From: JANLQX01 sp031406385
GTDB lineage: Bacteria; Actinomycetota; Acidimicrobiia; Acidimicrobiales; JANYDT01
Direction: 5' to 3'
Length of the DNA stretch: 26,389 nt
Assembly (NCBI GenBank): GCA_031406385.1
Contig: JANOHI010000150.1
Location: forward strand, 1-26,389
The notes beneath the pieces are model-generated. The model ran no database searches, was not told the origin of the DNA, and was given only the letters and a program-made list of their open reading frames with translations. Shown here piece by piece: positions 6,779 to 13,984 of this stretch (the first letter of the stretch is position 1; every line of letters begins with the position of its first letter). The position numbers and the translations under genes are program-made.

Positions 6779-8845
6779 TCACCGAGCCGGCAGTTCCCCG
6801 GTTTCGAGCAGCCGCACGAACGCCTGCTCGTCCAGCGTCGGGACGCCGAGTTCCGTAGCCTTTGTGACCTTCGCCGCGCCCGGTTCGTCGCCGATGACCA
6901 CCGCAGTGGTCTTCTTCGAGACGCTTCCCGGCGACTTCCCACCGCGCAATGTGATCGCCTCCTCGGCGCCCTCACGGGTGAAGCCGACGAGCGAGCCCGT
7001 GACGACGATCGACATCCCGACGAGGTTCTGGGCGAGGGCAGGCGGCGGGGGGCCGGAGAAGTTGACGCCGGCCGAACGGAGCCGTTCGATCACCGCACGA
7101 TTCGTATCGGTGGCGAACCATTCGGCAACCGAGTTGGCGATCACCGCGCCCACGCCGTCGACAGCGGCAATCTCCTCGGCCGTCGCCGCGGCCAGCGCGT
7201 CGAGCGAACCGAAGGCCTTGGCAAGGACGTGACCCATCGTTCCGCCGACGTGACGGATGTTCAGACCGACGAGGAGGTTGCCGAGCGGCCGCGACTTGGA
7301 ACCTTCGACGGCGCCGAGGAGATTCTGGATCGAGACTCCACCGAAGCCCTCGATCTTGCGAAGCTCATCAACACGCTCAGGCAGTGAGTAGATGTCGGCA
7401 ACATCGCTGATGAGGTTGGCGTCGAGAAGCGTGGACACCGTCTTTTCGCCGAAGCCCTCAATGTCCATGGCGCCCCGTGATCCGAAGTGCACAAGACGCG
7501 CCCACTGCTGGAACGGGCAACGCGGCTCGACGCATCGCGTGTCGGACTCGCCCTCGGGACGCTCGAGTAAGGACCGCAGATCGCACGGGCACATCGTCGG
7601 GAACTCCCAGGCCGGGAGACCCTCGGGGCGAAGAGCGAGCACCGGGCCGACGACCTCGGGAATCACGTCGCCGGCTTTGCGCACCGTGACCGTGTCCCCC
7701 GGACGGACGTCCTTGACGCGGACCTGGTCCTGGTTGTGGAGCGTAGCCATTGACACCGTCGAGCCGCCGACGAAAACCGGTTCGAGCACGGCAAACGGCG
7801 TGGCCCGACCGGTTCGCCCGACCGATACTTCGATGGAGCGCAGCAGAGTGGTCCGCTCCTCCGGCGGGAACTTGAATGCCGTCGCCCACCTCGGGGCTTT
7901 CGAGGTGCTGCCGAGCTCGCGGCGCATCGCCAGATCGTCGATCTTCACGACGACGCCATCGATCTCATAGGGAAGGTCGTGGCGGTGTTGCGTCCAGTGC
8001 GCGCAGTAGTCGGCGACCTCGTCAAGCGTGTCCACCACTCGTATCTCCGGACTCACCGGGAATCCGCAGTTGGCGAGGAACGTCAGCGTTTCGCTATGCG
8101 CGCTGAACACCGGCCCGCCTTCGATAGCCCCGAGCTGGTAGGAGAGGAAGCTGAGTTCGCGGCCCGCGGTGACGATCGGATCCTTCTGCCGCAGCGAACC
8201 CGCCGCTGAGTTGCGCGGGTTGACGAAGAGCGCTTCGCCGGCCTCGGCGCGACGGCGGTTGAGCGCGGCGAACGCCTCGGCCGGCATGAACACTTCGCCC
8301 CGCACCTCAAGAAGCGTTGGAAGCGAGCCCAGCAGAGCACCGTCTTCGGCAACGGGGATCAGCCGTTTGGGGATCGCCGGGATCGTACGGACATTCTCGG
8401 TGACATCCTCCCCGACCCGACCATCGCCACGGGTCGCCGCCCGAACGAAGACGCCGTCGCGAAAGAGCAACGACATGGCAAGGCCGTCGATCTTGAGCTC
8501 ACACACGAACCGGGGGGCCACGTCCTCGCCGAGGAGCTTCGCATTCCTCGCTCCCCACCCGCGGAGCTCCTCGGCGTCGAAGACGTTGTCGAGCGACATC
8601 ATCGGCTGGAGATGCTCAACCTCGGCGAAGGACGTCATCACCGGGAGCCCTCGCACCGATTGAGTCGGCGAGTCGGGCGGAACGAGCTCCGGATGAACGG
8701 CCTCAACCCGGCGGAGTTCAGCGAGCAGAGCGTCGTAGTCACCATCGCTGATCGTCGGCGCGTCGAGCTCGTAGTACCGACGGTCGTGCTCGCCGATTTC
8801 ACGGCGGAGTTCGCCGGCTCGCGCTCGCGCTTCGTCAAGGTCCAT
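6779..8845 (-). CDS. ligA: NAD-dependent DNA ligase LigA
   Basis: A 688-aa ligase that seals nicks in replication and repair, using NAD+ to adenylate itself. Domain order is complete: Ia with YYELDAP (NMN contact), adenylation domain with the KIDG motif (nucleophile Lys118), OB fold, zinc finger, helix-hairpin-helix region (about 455-600) and a C-terminal BRCT domain (about 611-688). The zinc finger is odd: its first pair is Cys419-Pro-Cys421 (one residue between, where the family usually has two), followed by Cys438 and Cys443. The start is ATG 8845; an in-frame TTG at 8893 would add 16 residues. The shorter form matches the family N-terminus and lies 6 nt after TACCTT. In mycobacteria ligA is in the same neighbourhood as mnmA and iscS, as it is here. 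Confidence 0.96.
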   Translation of the reverse strand: MDLDEARARAGELRREIGEHDRRYYELDAPTISDGDYDALLAELRRVEAVHPELVPPDSPTQSVRGLPVMTSFAEVEHLQPMMSLDNVFDAEELRGWGARNAKLLGEDVAPRFVCELKIDGLAMSLLFRDGVFVRAATRGDGRVGEDVTENVRTIPAIPKRLIPVAEDGALLGSLPTLLEVRGEVFMPAEAFAALNRRRAEAGEALFVNPRNSAAGSLRQKDPIVTAGRELSFLSYQLGAIEGGPVFSAHSETLTFLANCGFPVSPEIRVVDTLDEVADYCAHWTQHRHDLPYEIDGVVVKIDDLAMRRELGSTSKAPRWATAFKFPPEERTTLLRSIEVSVGRTGRATPFAVLEPVFVGGSTVSMATLHNQDQVRVKDVRPGDTVTVRKAGDVIPEVVGPVLALRPEGLPAWEFPTMCPCDLRSLLERPEGESDTRCVEPRCPFQQWARLVHFGSRGAMDIEGFGEKTVSTLLDANLISDVADIYSLPERVDELRKIEGFGGVSIQNLLGAVEGSKSRPLGNLLVGLNIRHVGGTMGHVLAKAFGSLDALAAATAEEIAAVDGVGAVIANSVAEWFATDTNRAVIERLRSAGVNFSGPPPPALAQNLVGMSIVVTGSLVGFTREGAEEAITLRGGKSPGSVSKKTTAVVIGDEPGAAKVTKATELGVPTLDEQAFVRLLETGELPAR

Positions 8846-8851
8846 CGGGCG

Positions 8852-8857
8852 AAGGTA
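8852..8857 (-). promoter_or_regulatory. Putative -10 element of leaderless ligA
   Basis: TACCTT fits TANNNT and ends 6 nt before ATG 8845. No Shine-Dalgarno precedes that ATG. It supports ATG 8845 over the upstream TTG. Confidence 0.5.
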
Positions 8858-8949
8858 ACGCAGGACGCGCCTACTGGTGTTCAGGACCTCCAATTCGGGC
8901 GGCCGGAGCTCGTTTTCGGTCGACGGAAGGTGGGCAAGGATGGACGACG

Positions 8950-9900
8950 ATGTCCGGCCCGATCAACAGCACCGCCCCTACGCCGCCGCAACGCCCGGCC
9001 GTCGCGTCGGAGAACGGTCGGTCCTTCTTGCTCGTCGAACGCATCGCGCCCCACCTCATGCGCGGTGCATGGGCCGCCCTGATCGTCGGTGGATTGCTGC
9101 TCGGTCGAGCCGTCGACGGGCGCAGCACGCCGGTAGTCGTCGTGAGCCAGGTTCTCTGGTGGACGGTCTGGGGGATCGGGTTGGTCGCTGTACTCGTCTG
9201 GCACCCGGCTGGGCTGGTGTTCCTCCGGTGCGCATCGCCGATCGGTCTGGCGGCAACGATGTGGGCCGTGTCCGAGACGGCGGGCGAAGCGGTCGCCTTT
9301 CGCGCCGTCGGTCTCGTAGTTGCGGTGGTTGCCTTCCTGGCGACGCAATGGAACGAGGTCGGGCACCTCTGCGTCAATGGTCCGGCCTACCCGAATGAGC
9401 GCCGGTTCCTCCTCCGGCCGGCCGCCGCCCTCGCCGTCGGACCGCTCGCGATATTCGGCGTCTTGACCGGTGCCGGCGTCGTCGTCGGTCCGCTGCTGCT
9501 GGCTTCGAGACAGTGGGCTGCGGGCGGCGCAGCCTCAGCTGCGGGCATCGTGCTGGTGCGCGTCTTCGCCAAGGCGCTCTATGCCCAGGCCCGGCGTTTC
9601 GTGGTGTTCGTCCCCGCCGGGTTTGTGTTGCACGACGAGTTCGTTGTTCGCGATCCCGTGCTGTTCCAGCGCCGGATCGTGGAGGAGCTGCGCGCCGCAC
9701 CGGCGCAATCGGACTCGCTCGATCTGACCAACAACGCCGCCGGACTCGCCGTTGAGGCGCTTCTGACGGAGAAGGCGGAGATCGTGCGGGTGACGTCTCG
9801 CCGCACGTCGGAGGTCGGGAGTACCGCACGATTCCTGTTCGTGCCTTCGCTTCCCGGCCGCTTGCTCGACGAGGCACGCGCCCGACGCCTCACGCGATAG
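8950..9900 (+). CDS. Hypothetical polytopic membrane protein with C-terminal soluble domain
   Basis: A 316-aa protein I do not recognise. A Pro-rich cytosolic leader (1-35) precedes about six hydrophobic helices (roughly 38-54, 62-86, 88-106, 112-133, 157-184, 192-212). A loop between helices 4 and 5 holds NGPAYPNERRFLLRP. The last 100 residues are soluble, opening with ARRFVVFVPAGFVLHD, a strand-rich stretch, and containing LDLTNNAAGLAVEALL. ATG 8950 was chosen because AAGGA (8936-8940) lies 9 nt upstream. The gene is divergent from ligA (104 bp between starts) and convergent with mnmA. Codon use and base composition look like its neighbours. A conserved housekeeping-cluster membrane protein of the lineage is the best guess; no function can be named. 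Confidence 0.75.
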   Translation: MSGPINSTAPTPPQRPAVASENGRSFLLVERIAPHLMRGAWAALIVGGLLLGRAVDGRSTPVVVVSQVLWWTVWGIGLVAVLVWHPAGLVFLRCASPIGLAATMWAVSETAGEAVAFRAVGLVVAVVAFLATQWNEVGHLCVNGPAYPNERRFLLRPAAALAVGPLAIFGVLTGAGVVVGPLLLASRQWAAGGAASAAGIVLVRVFAKALYAQARRFVVFVPAGFVLHDEFVVRDPVLFQRRIVEELRAAPAQSDSLDLTNNAAGLAVEALLTEKAEIVRVTSRRTSEVGSTARFLFVPSLPGRLLDEARARRLTR

Positions 9901-9907
9901 GCGGGGC

Positions 9908-9930
9908 GTCGGGGCGGTCACCGCTCCGAC
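9908..9930. terminator. Hairpin between convergent membrane-protein gene and mnmA
   Basis: GTCGG-G-GCGG, loop TCA, then CCGC-T-CCGAC: a 10-bp stem with one G-U pair, placed 8 nt after the plus-strand stop and 25 nt after the mnmA stop. There is no U-run, so it may terminate weakly or protect the 3' ends. Confidence 0.45.
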
Positions 9931-9954
9931 ATCGCCCGTTACTTCAGGTCCCGC

Positions 9955-11031
9955 CTAGGCGAGCGCCGCGATGCCACCCGCGATGACCACGTCGCGTTCC
10001 CCGGTGTTGTCGACGACGGTGGCGTAAAGCACAACGCTCTGCCCGGGCGCAACCCGCGCCTGCGGTTCAGCGAAGGTCACGTCCAGGCGGTCGCCGACGA
10101 GTTCCGCCGCGCAGGCCACAGGACGACCGTGGGCGCTCGTCTGGACCCGCAGGGTACCGTGGAGGAGATCCGGTCCGAGCGGCAACGTCACCGTGTGCAG
10201 GGTCACGGCATGGCGGAGCAGCGAAACGCGATCGCCCACGATCACGACGCCATTGGCCACGTCGACATCGACCACGTAGCGGCGGTCGCCGGCACCGCTC
10301 AGTCCGAGGCCGCGACGCTGTCCGATGGTGACGAGTTCGACTGCATCGGTCCGGCCGACCTCTGCACCGTTCTCATCGATGACCTTCGCCGGACGGAGCG
10401 GGATCCGATCACCGAGGAACGCGCGCCGGCCACCCCGGGTCTCGGCGATGAAGCAGACCTCCATACTCTCGGCCTTCTCGGCCGTGCGGAGATGCATCGC
10501 CGATGCCTTCGCCCGGACCTCCGTCTTCGTCAGGTCCCCGACGGGGAAGAGCGTCCGGGCGAGCACGTCCTGACCGAGCATGTGGACCACGTAGCTCTGA
10601 TCCTTCGCTTCGTCGAACCCGCGACCGACGGCGAAGCGGCCATCGGGCATGGCGATGCGCCGAACATGGTGACCGGTGGCCACAGCTTCGAAGCCGAGCT
10701 GGGTGGCGCGCTGGAGAAGGCGGTCAAATTTCAGGAACCGATTGCACTCCACACACGGATTGGGGGTCTCGCCAATGCTATGTGCACGTACGTATGGGCC
10801 CACGACGTTGGCCGTGAACTCCTCGCCAAAGTTGAACACGTAGTGACGGATGCCGAGTTGCTGGGCGACGCGCCGGGCATCGTCGACATCGGCCACGGAG
10901 CAGCACCCGGAATCGGAATCGCCACCCCACAGTTTCAGTGTGACGCCGGCGATGTCGTGACCCTGCTCCTGCAGAATCGCCGCCGCCACAGTGGAGTCGA
11001 CACCGCCGGAGAGGGCGACGAGGATCTTCAA
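9955..11031 (-). CDS. mnmA: tRNA-specific 2-thiouridylase MnmA
   Basis: A 358-aa cytosolic enzyme that installs 2-thiouridine at wobble position 34 of Lys, Glu and Gln tRNAs, using ATP and persulfide sulfur. The PP-loop SGGVDS is at residues 8-13. The two catalytic cysteines are visible: Cys93 in NPCVECN and Cys193 in MEVCFI. The later part has GQRRGLGL and the C-terminal beta-barrel. Length is normal. The start codon is TTG 11031, placed so that TTGA overlaps the desulfurase stop by 4 nt; residue 1 leads straight into the first beta strand (KILVALSGG). This means the two proteins are translationally coupled, consistent with the desulfurase being the sulfur donor, as known for YrvO-MnmA in Bacillus subtilis. 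Confidence 0.96.
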   Translation of the reverse strand: MKILVALSGGVDSTVAAAILQEQGHDIAGVTLKLWGGDSDSGCCSVADVDDARRVAQQLGIRHYVFNFGEEFTANVVGPYVRAHSIGETPNPCVECNRFLKFDRLLQRATQLGFEAVATGHHVRRIAMPDGRFAVGRGFDEAKDQSYVVHMLGQDVLARTLFPVGDLTKTEVRAKASAMHLRTAEKAESMEVCFIAETRGGRRAFLGDRIPLRPAKVIDENGAEVGRTDAVELVTIGQRRGLGLSGAGDRRYVVDVDVANGVVIVGDRVSLLRHAVTLHTVTLPLGPDLLHGTLRVQTSAHGRPVACAAELVGDRLDVTFAEPQARVAPGQSVVLYATVVDNTGERDVVIAGGIAALA

Positions 11032-12185
11032 CGAGGGCCCCTGCGGAGCTGACGAAGCACGCCGGGAAGAACAGCAACGACGGCGTCGGCGTCGTCATCA
11101 TTCGACGCTGCCCCGAGGGTGAGCCGCAATGCCCCGCCGGCTCGTTCCTTATCCACACCCATCGCCAGCAGCACCGGAGAGACATGGAGTGCTCCGCTGG
11201 CGCACGCGGATCCGGCGGACGCAGCAATGCCGGCCTCGTTGAGCAGAACGAGCACGGCCTCGCTTTCGACGCCGTCGATGGTGAGATGGGCATTGCCGGC
11301 AACCTTCACCGAGCGGTCTGCCACGGTCTCCGTACATCCGTCAACCGCTTCGAGCACACCGTTCACGAGCCGATCACGAAGGCGCGTCACGCGCGCAACA
11401 ACATCAGCGCGCGTAGCTTCGGTGATCTCCGCAGCAGCTGCCAACCCGGCAATGCCGGCGACATTCTGCGTGCCACTGCGGCGCTCACGCTCCTGGCCTC
11501 CACCATGAAGCAGCGGTGTGATCGAGCGCCCCTCGCGGACTGTGAGGACGCCGACGCCCTTGGGTCCACCGAACTTATGGGCCGAGAGTGCAACGAAATC
11601 GGCATTCGCGGTGATCGGGCGGAGGTCGAGCCAGACCGGAGCTTGCACGGCGTCAACCACGAGCGTGGCGTTCGGGTGCCGAGCGAGGAGTGCGGCGACC
11701 TCCGCGAGCGGCTGCACGGTGCCGACCTCGTTGTTCACGGCCATTACGGCGACGATGACCGGCCGATCGTGGAAACGACCGATGATGGCAGCCGCGACAT
11801 CGAGATCAAGCACTCCGGATGGGGTGACAGGAAGGGTCACGTGGTCGATTTGCCCGGTGTCCGCAAGCCATTCCGCCGTCACGCGGACCGCATCGTGTTC
11901 GATCGCGCTTGTCAGAAGCACCGACTTCGGGGCGCCGTTCGCGAGATCTCCCCTGAGCGCGAGATTCAGTGATTCGGTTCCGCCACCGGTGAAAACGAGT
12001 TCACGAGCCCGACAACCGACAAATGACGCGACCGTGTCGCGGGCGTCTTCCAGGACGGCGCGTGCCGCAGCGGAGATGTCATGCACGCCCGACGGGTTGC
12101 CGTAGGACCCGCGCAACACCCCCACCATCGCATCGATGGCTGCGGGGTGGAGCGGAGTTGTGGCAGCGTGATCGAGATAGTGCAT
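11028..12185 (-). CDS. Cysteine desulfurase (NifS/IscS family)
   Basis: A 385-aa PLP enzyme that turns cysteine into alanine and an enzyme-bound persulfide. It starts MHYLDHAATTP, the family N-terminus. Key residues are His97 in SAIEHDAV (stacks on PLP), the NNEVGT loop, Lys204 in SAHKFGG (PLP Schiff base) and Cys328 in GSACASG (persulfide carrier). Its 4-nt overlap with mnmA indicates a dedicated role in tRNA thiolation, though it may also serve Fe-S cluster assembly. ATG 12185 is chosen over an in-frame upstream start at 12287, whose extra 34 residues have no family match. Immediately upstream is a 16-codon ORF that copies the first eight codons of this gene and ends TGA-C-ATG, so translation is probably coupled to it. 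Confidence 0.94.
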   Translation of the reverse strand: MHYLDHAATTPLHPAAIDAMVGVLRGSYGNPSGVHDISAAARAVLEDARDTVASFVGCRARELVFTGGGTESLNLALRGDLANGAPKSVLLTSAIEHDAVRVTAEWLADTGQIDHVTLPVTPSGVLDLDVAAAIIGRFHDRPVIVAVMAVNNEVGTVQPLAEVAALLARHPNATLVVDAVQAPVWLDLRPITANADFVALSAHKFGGPKGVGVLTVREGRSITPLLHGGGQERERRSGTQNVAGIAGLAAAAEITEATRADVVARVTRLRDRLVNGVLEAVDGCTETVADRSVKVAGNAHLTIDGVESEAVLVLLNEAGIAASAGSACASGALHVSPVLLAMGVDKERAGGALRLTLGAASNDDDADAVVAVLPGVLRQLRRGPR

Positions 12186-12258
12186 GTCAATTCGTTCCGG
12201 CGACCGGGAGCGGAGCAGCGTGGTCCAGATAGTGCATTGGGTTTCGTTTCGCCGACCG
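12163..12258 (-). repeat. 52-bp-period tandem duplication across the desulfurase start
   Basis: Unit 1 is 12215-12258 and unit 2 is 12163-12206; they match at 35 of 44 positions. Each unit contains CGGTCG, AACGAA, then an ATG followed by CACTATCT. Unit 2 holds the true gene start. Confidence 0.85.
12187..12237 (-). CDS. 16-aa leader ORF duplicating the desulfurase N-terminus
   Basis: ATG 12237 to TGA 12187-12189 encodes MHYLDHAAPLPVAGTN. Its first eight residues equal those of the desulfurase, but in another frame. The stop is one base before the desulfurase ATG. The ORF arises from a 52-bp-period imperfect tandem duplication. Translation is not proven; the matching initiation context in both copies makes it plausible. 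It may couple or limit desulfurase translation, or be a harmless relic. Confidence 0.5.
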   Translation of the reverse strand: MHYLDHAAPLPVAGTN

Positions 12259-12288
12259 TGCCCACGGTTCAGGTGAAGGTGAAACACC

Positions 12289-12294
12289 AGCGTA
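12289..12294 (-). promoter_or_regulatory. Possible -10 element of the desulfurase-mnmA operon
   Basis: TACGCT fits TANNNT and would start transcription near 12282, giving about 45 nt before the leader ORF and about 97 nt before the desulfurase. No convincing -35 was seen. Confidence 0.3.
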
Positions 12295-12309
12295 GGACCA
12301 GGGGTCAGC

Positions 12310-12315
12310 TAACCT
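12310..12315 (+). promoter_or_regulatory. Possible -10 element of galT
   Basis: TAACCT lies 10 nt before the galT ATG at 12326, where there is no good Shine-Dalgarno. This would give a leaderless or nearly leaderless mRNA. Confidence 0.4.
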
Positions 12316-12325
12316 TGACAGGCAA

Positions 12326-13303
12326 ATGAGTCAACTCCGCCTTGATCCCCTGACCGGCCGCTGGGTCGCGATCAACGCCGAACGACGCCAGCGTCCCAAC
12401 GAGTTCCAGTCTCGCCGACTCGACGTGGAAACCGATCCCGGCCGTCCATGCCCGTTCTGCCCTGGTCGAGCCGAAACGGAGCCGCCCACGCTCGTGACTC
12501 CGGGTGCCGACGGGAGTTGGCGAGTTCTCGTCGTTCCGAATCTGTATCCGGCGTTCGAAGGCCGGGAGCCGATGGTCGTCGAACACCTCGGGCCGGTGTT
12601 CACCCAGGCTGATGCGTCTGGGATGCACGAAGTGCTGGTGGTGCATCCGTCACACGACTCCTCGTGGGCCGACGTCGACGACGAGCAGGCGGAATACGTG
12701 ATGGCGGCCATCGCCGCTCGCGCCGAGGCGCACTCGAAGATGCCGGAACTCCGCTACAGCCAGGCCATCGTCAATTACGGCCGCGAAGCCGGGGCCTCGC
12801 TCGTCCACCCGCACGGGCAGCTTCTCGGCCTTCCGTTCGTCCCGGGCGAAATCGTCGGCGAGCAACTCGGCTTCGACCGGTTCTCCGGTGCCTGCCTGTT
12901 GTGCACCACGATCGAAGCTGAGCTCGACGCCGGCGCCCGCATCGTCTACGCCGATGATCGGGTCGTGGTGATCTGCCCGTATTGGAGCGGCACGCCGTTC
13001 GAGATGCTGGCGATTCCCCGGTGCCACAACGGGCACCTGCACACCGCCGAACTCGCCGACCTCACCGCGGTGGGCATCGGCCTACGCAACGGACTTGCAG
13101 CGCTTCGCAGCGGCCTCGGCGACGTTGCCTACAACATTGTGTTCCACTCGGCTCCATACCGCGCCCAGGGCACGTTCCATTGGCACGCCCACGTGTATCC
13201 GAAGGTGACCACGAGGGCAGGTTTCGAGCTCGGCACTGGTGTGCTCATCAACGTTGTACCCCCGGAGGACGCCGCCGCGCTCCTTGCGGCAGCACGCGTC
13301 TGA
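12326..13303 (+). CDS. galT: Galactose-1-phosphate uridylyltransferase (GalT, HIT-fold)
   Basis: A 325-aa cytosolic nucleotidyltransferase of the GalT family; the standard reaction exchanges UDP-glucose and galactose-1-phosphate for UDP-galactose and glucose-1-phosphate. The active site HPHGQ is at 161-165, with His163 the likely nucleophile that forms the uridylyl intermediate. CPFC (Cys42, Cys45) and a downstream His probably bind zinc. The second HIT-like half ends with TFHWHAHVYPK. NLYPAFEG is another family mark. Related ADP-glucose or other nucleotidyl phosphorylases share this fold, so the exact substrate is inferred. It is divergent from the desulfurase operon (140 bp) and ends 3 nt from the AlkD-like gene's stop. 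No galK or galE is nearby. Confidence 0.9.
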   Translation: MSQLRLDPLTGRWVAINAERRQRPNEFQSRRLDVETDPGRPCPFCPGRAETEPPTLVTPGADGSWRVLVVPNLYPAFEGREPMVVEHLGPVFTQADASGMHEVLVVHPSHDSSWADVDDEQAEYVMAAIAARAEAHSKMPELRYSQAIVNYGREAGASLVHPHGQLLGLPFVPGEIVGEQLGFDRFSGACLLCTTIEAELDAGARIVYADDRVVVICPYWSGTPFEMLAIPRCHNGHLHTAELADLTAVGIGLRNGLAALRSGLGDVAYNIVFHSAPYRAQGTFHWHAHVYPKVTTRAGFELGTGVLINVVPPEDAAALLAAARV

Positions 13304-13306
13304 GCG

Positions 13307-13984
13307 TCAGCGCCGAGGCGCGGCGCGTGCGTTCGTGAGATTCTTGGTGGCCTCGCGTATCGTCAGCGCGCTTAGGTCGTCTCGATGGGCCGACACGAAC
13401 GTGTCGACGGCGTCGGGGTTTCGCCAGGCGTAGTCGCGAAGTGCCCATCCGATTGCTTTGCGGATGAAGAACTCCCGCTCATCGGCACGGGCCAGGCAGA
13501 GGCGGAAGAGGCGCCCTTCGTCGGTCTTCGCACCGCGGCCGAGTTGATGGAGGATCGCCACCCGGGCGATCCAGATGTCGGGGTCGGCGACCCAGCGGTC
13601 CATCTCGCCGGCGAGCTCGGGATGAGCAACGATGAGGTTGGCGGCGCAGGCCGAGAGACTGTCGACGGTGTCCCACCACGAGCGATTCCGAACGAGCACC
13701 TCGATGAGCGGAAGGAGCGTTGCCGGGCCTTTTCTTGACGCCCGCTCCAGCCAGTCGACAGCGACGTAGGCGAACTCGCGTTCGGGCTGCCTCCAGAGCT
13801 CCATGACAACGCCGGGGAGCTCGTCGATCGGCGGCTGTCCGAGCCCTCGAATCGCCGCCCGGCGCGCCGGCGCCGGTACGCCCAGAAACGGGGCGATCCC
13901 TTTCATGTACGCCGCCATCGGTAGGGCCCGGGCCGGGTCGGCCACCGCGGACAGCGCCGCCCGAACTTCGTCGACCCAGTTCAT
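13307..13984 (-). CDS. AlkD-like DNA alkylation repair protein (HEAT-repeat DNA glycosylase)
   Basis: A 225-aa all-helical protein of the DNA alkylation repair family. AlkD enzymes remove cationic 3- and 7-alkyl purines without base flipping. The N-terminal YMKGIAPFLGVP stretch is typical. The residues equivalent to Trp109, Asp113 and Arg148 of Bacillus cereus AlkD appear to be Trp104 and Asp108 in WWDTVD and Arg141 in WIARVAIL. The C-terminal FFIRKAIGWALRDYAWRNP is also a family mark. The start is ATG 13984, where ATGA overlaps the transporter stop by 4 nt, so the gene is coupled to it. A much longer in-frame reading upstream overlaps the transporter gene in another frame and was rejected. 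Confidence 0.88.
   Translation of the reverse strand: MNWVDEVRAALSAVADPARALPMAAYMKGIAPFLGVPAPARRAAIRGLGQPPIDELPGVVMELWRQPEREFAYVAVDWLERASRKGPATLLPLIEVLVRNRSWWDTVDSLSACAANLIVAHPELAGEMDRWVADPDIWIARVAILHQLGRGAKTDEGRLFRLCLARADEREFFIRKAIGWALRDYAWRNPDAVDTFVSAHRDDLSALTIREATKNLTNARAAPRR

Noticed and set aside
8846..8893. TTG start adding 16 residues to LigA
   Set aside because: The extension has no family match and ATG 8845 lies directly after a TACCTT element.
12186..12287. 34-residue N-terminal extension of the cysteine desulfurase
   Set aside because: It reads through the leader ORF region in another frame; family proteins begin at the MxYLDHAATTP strand.
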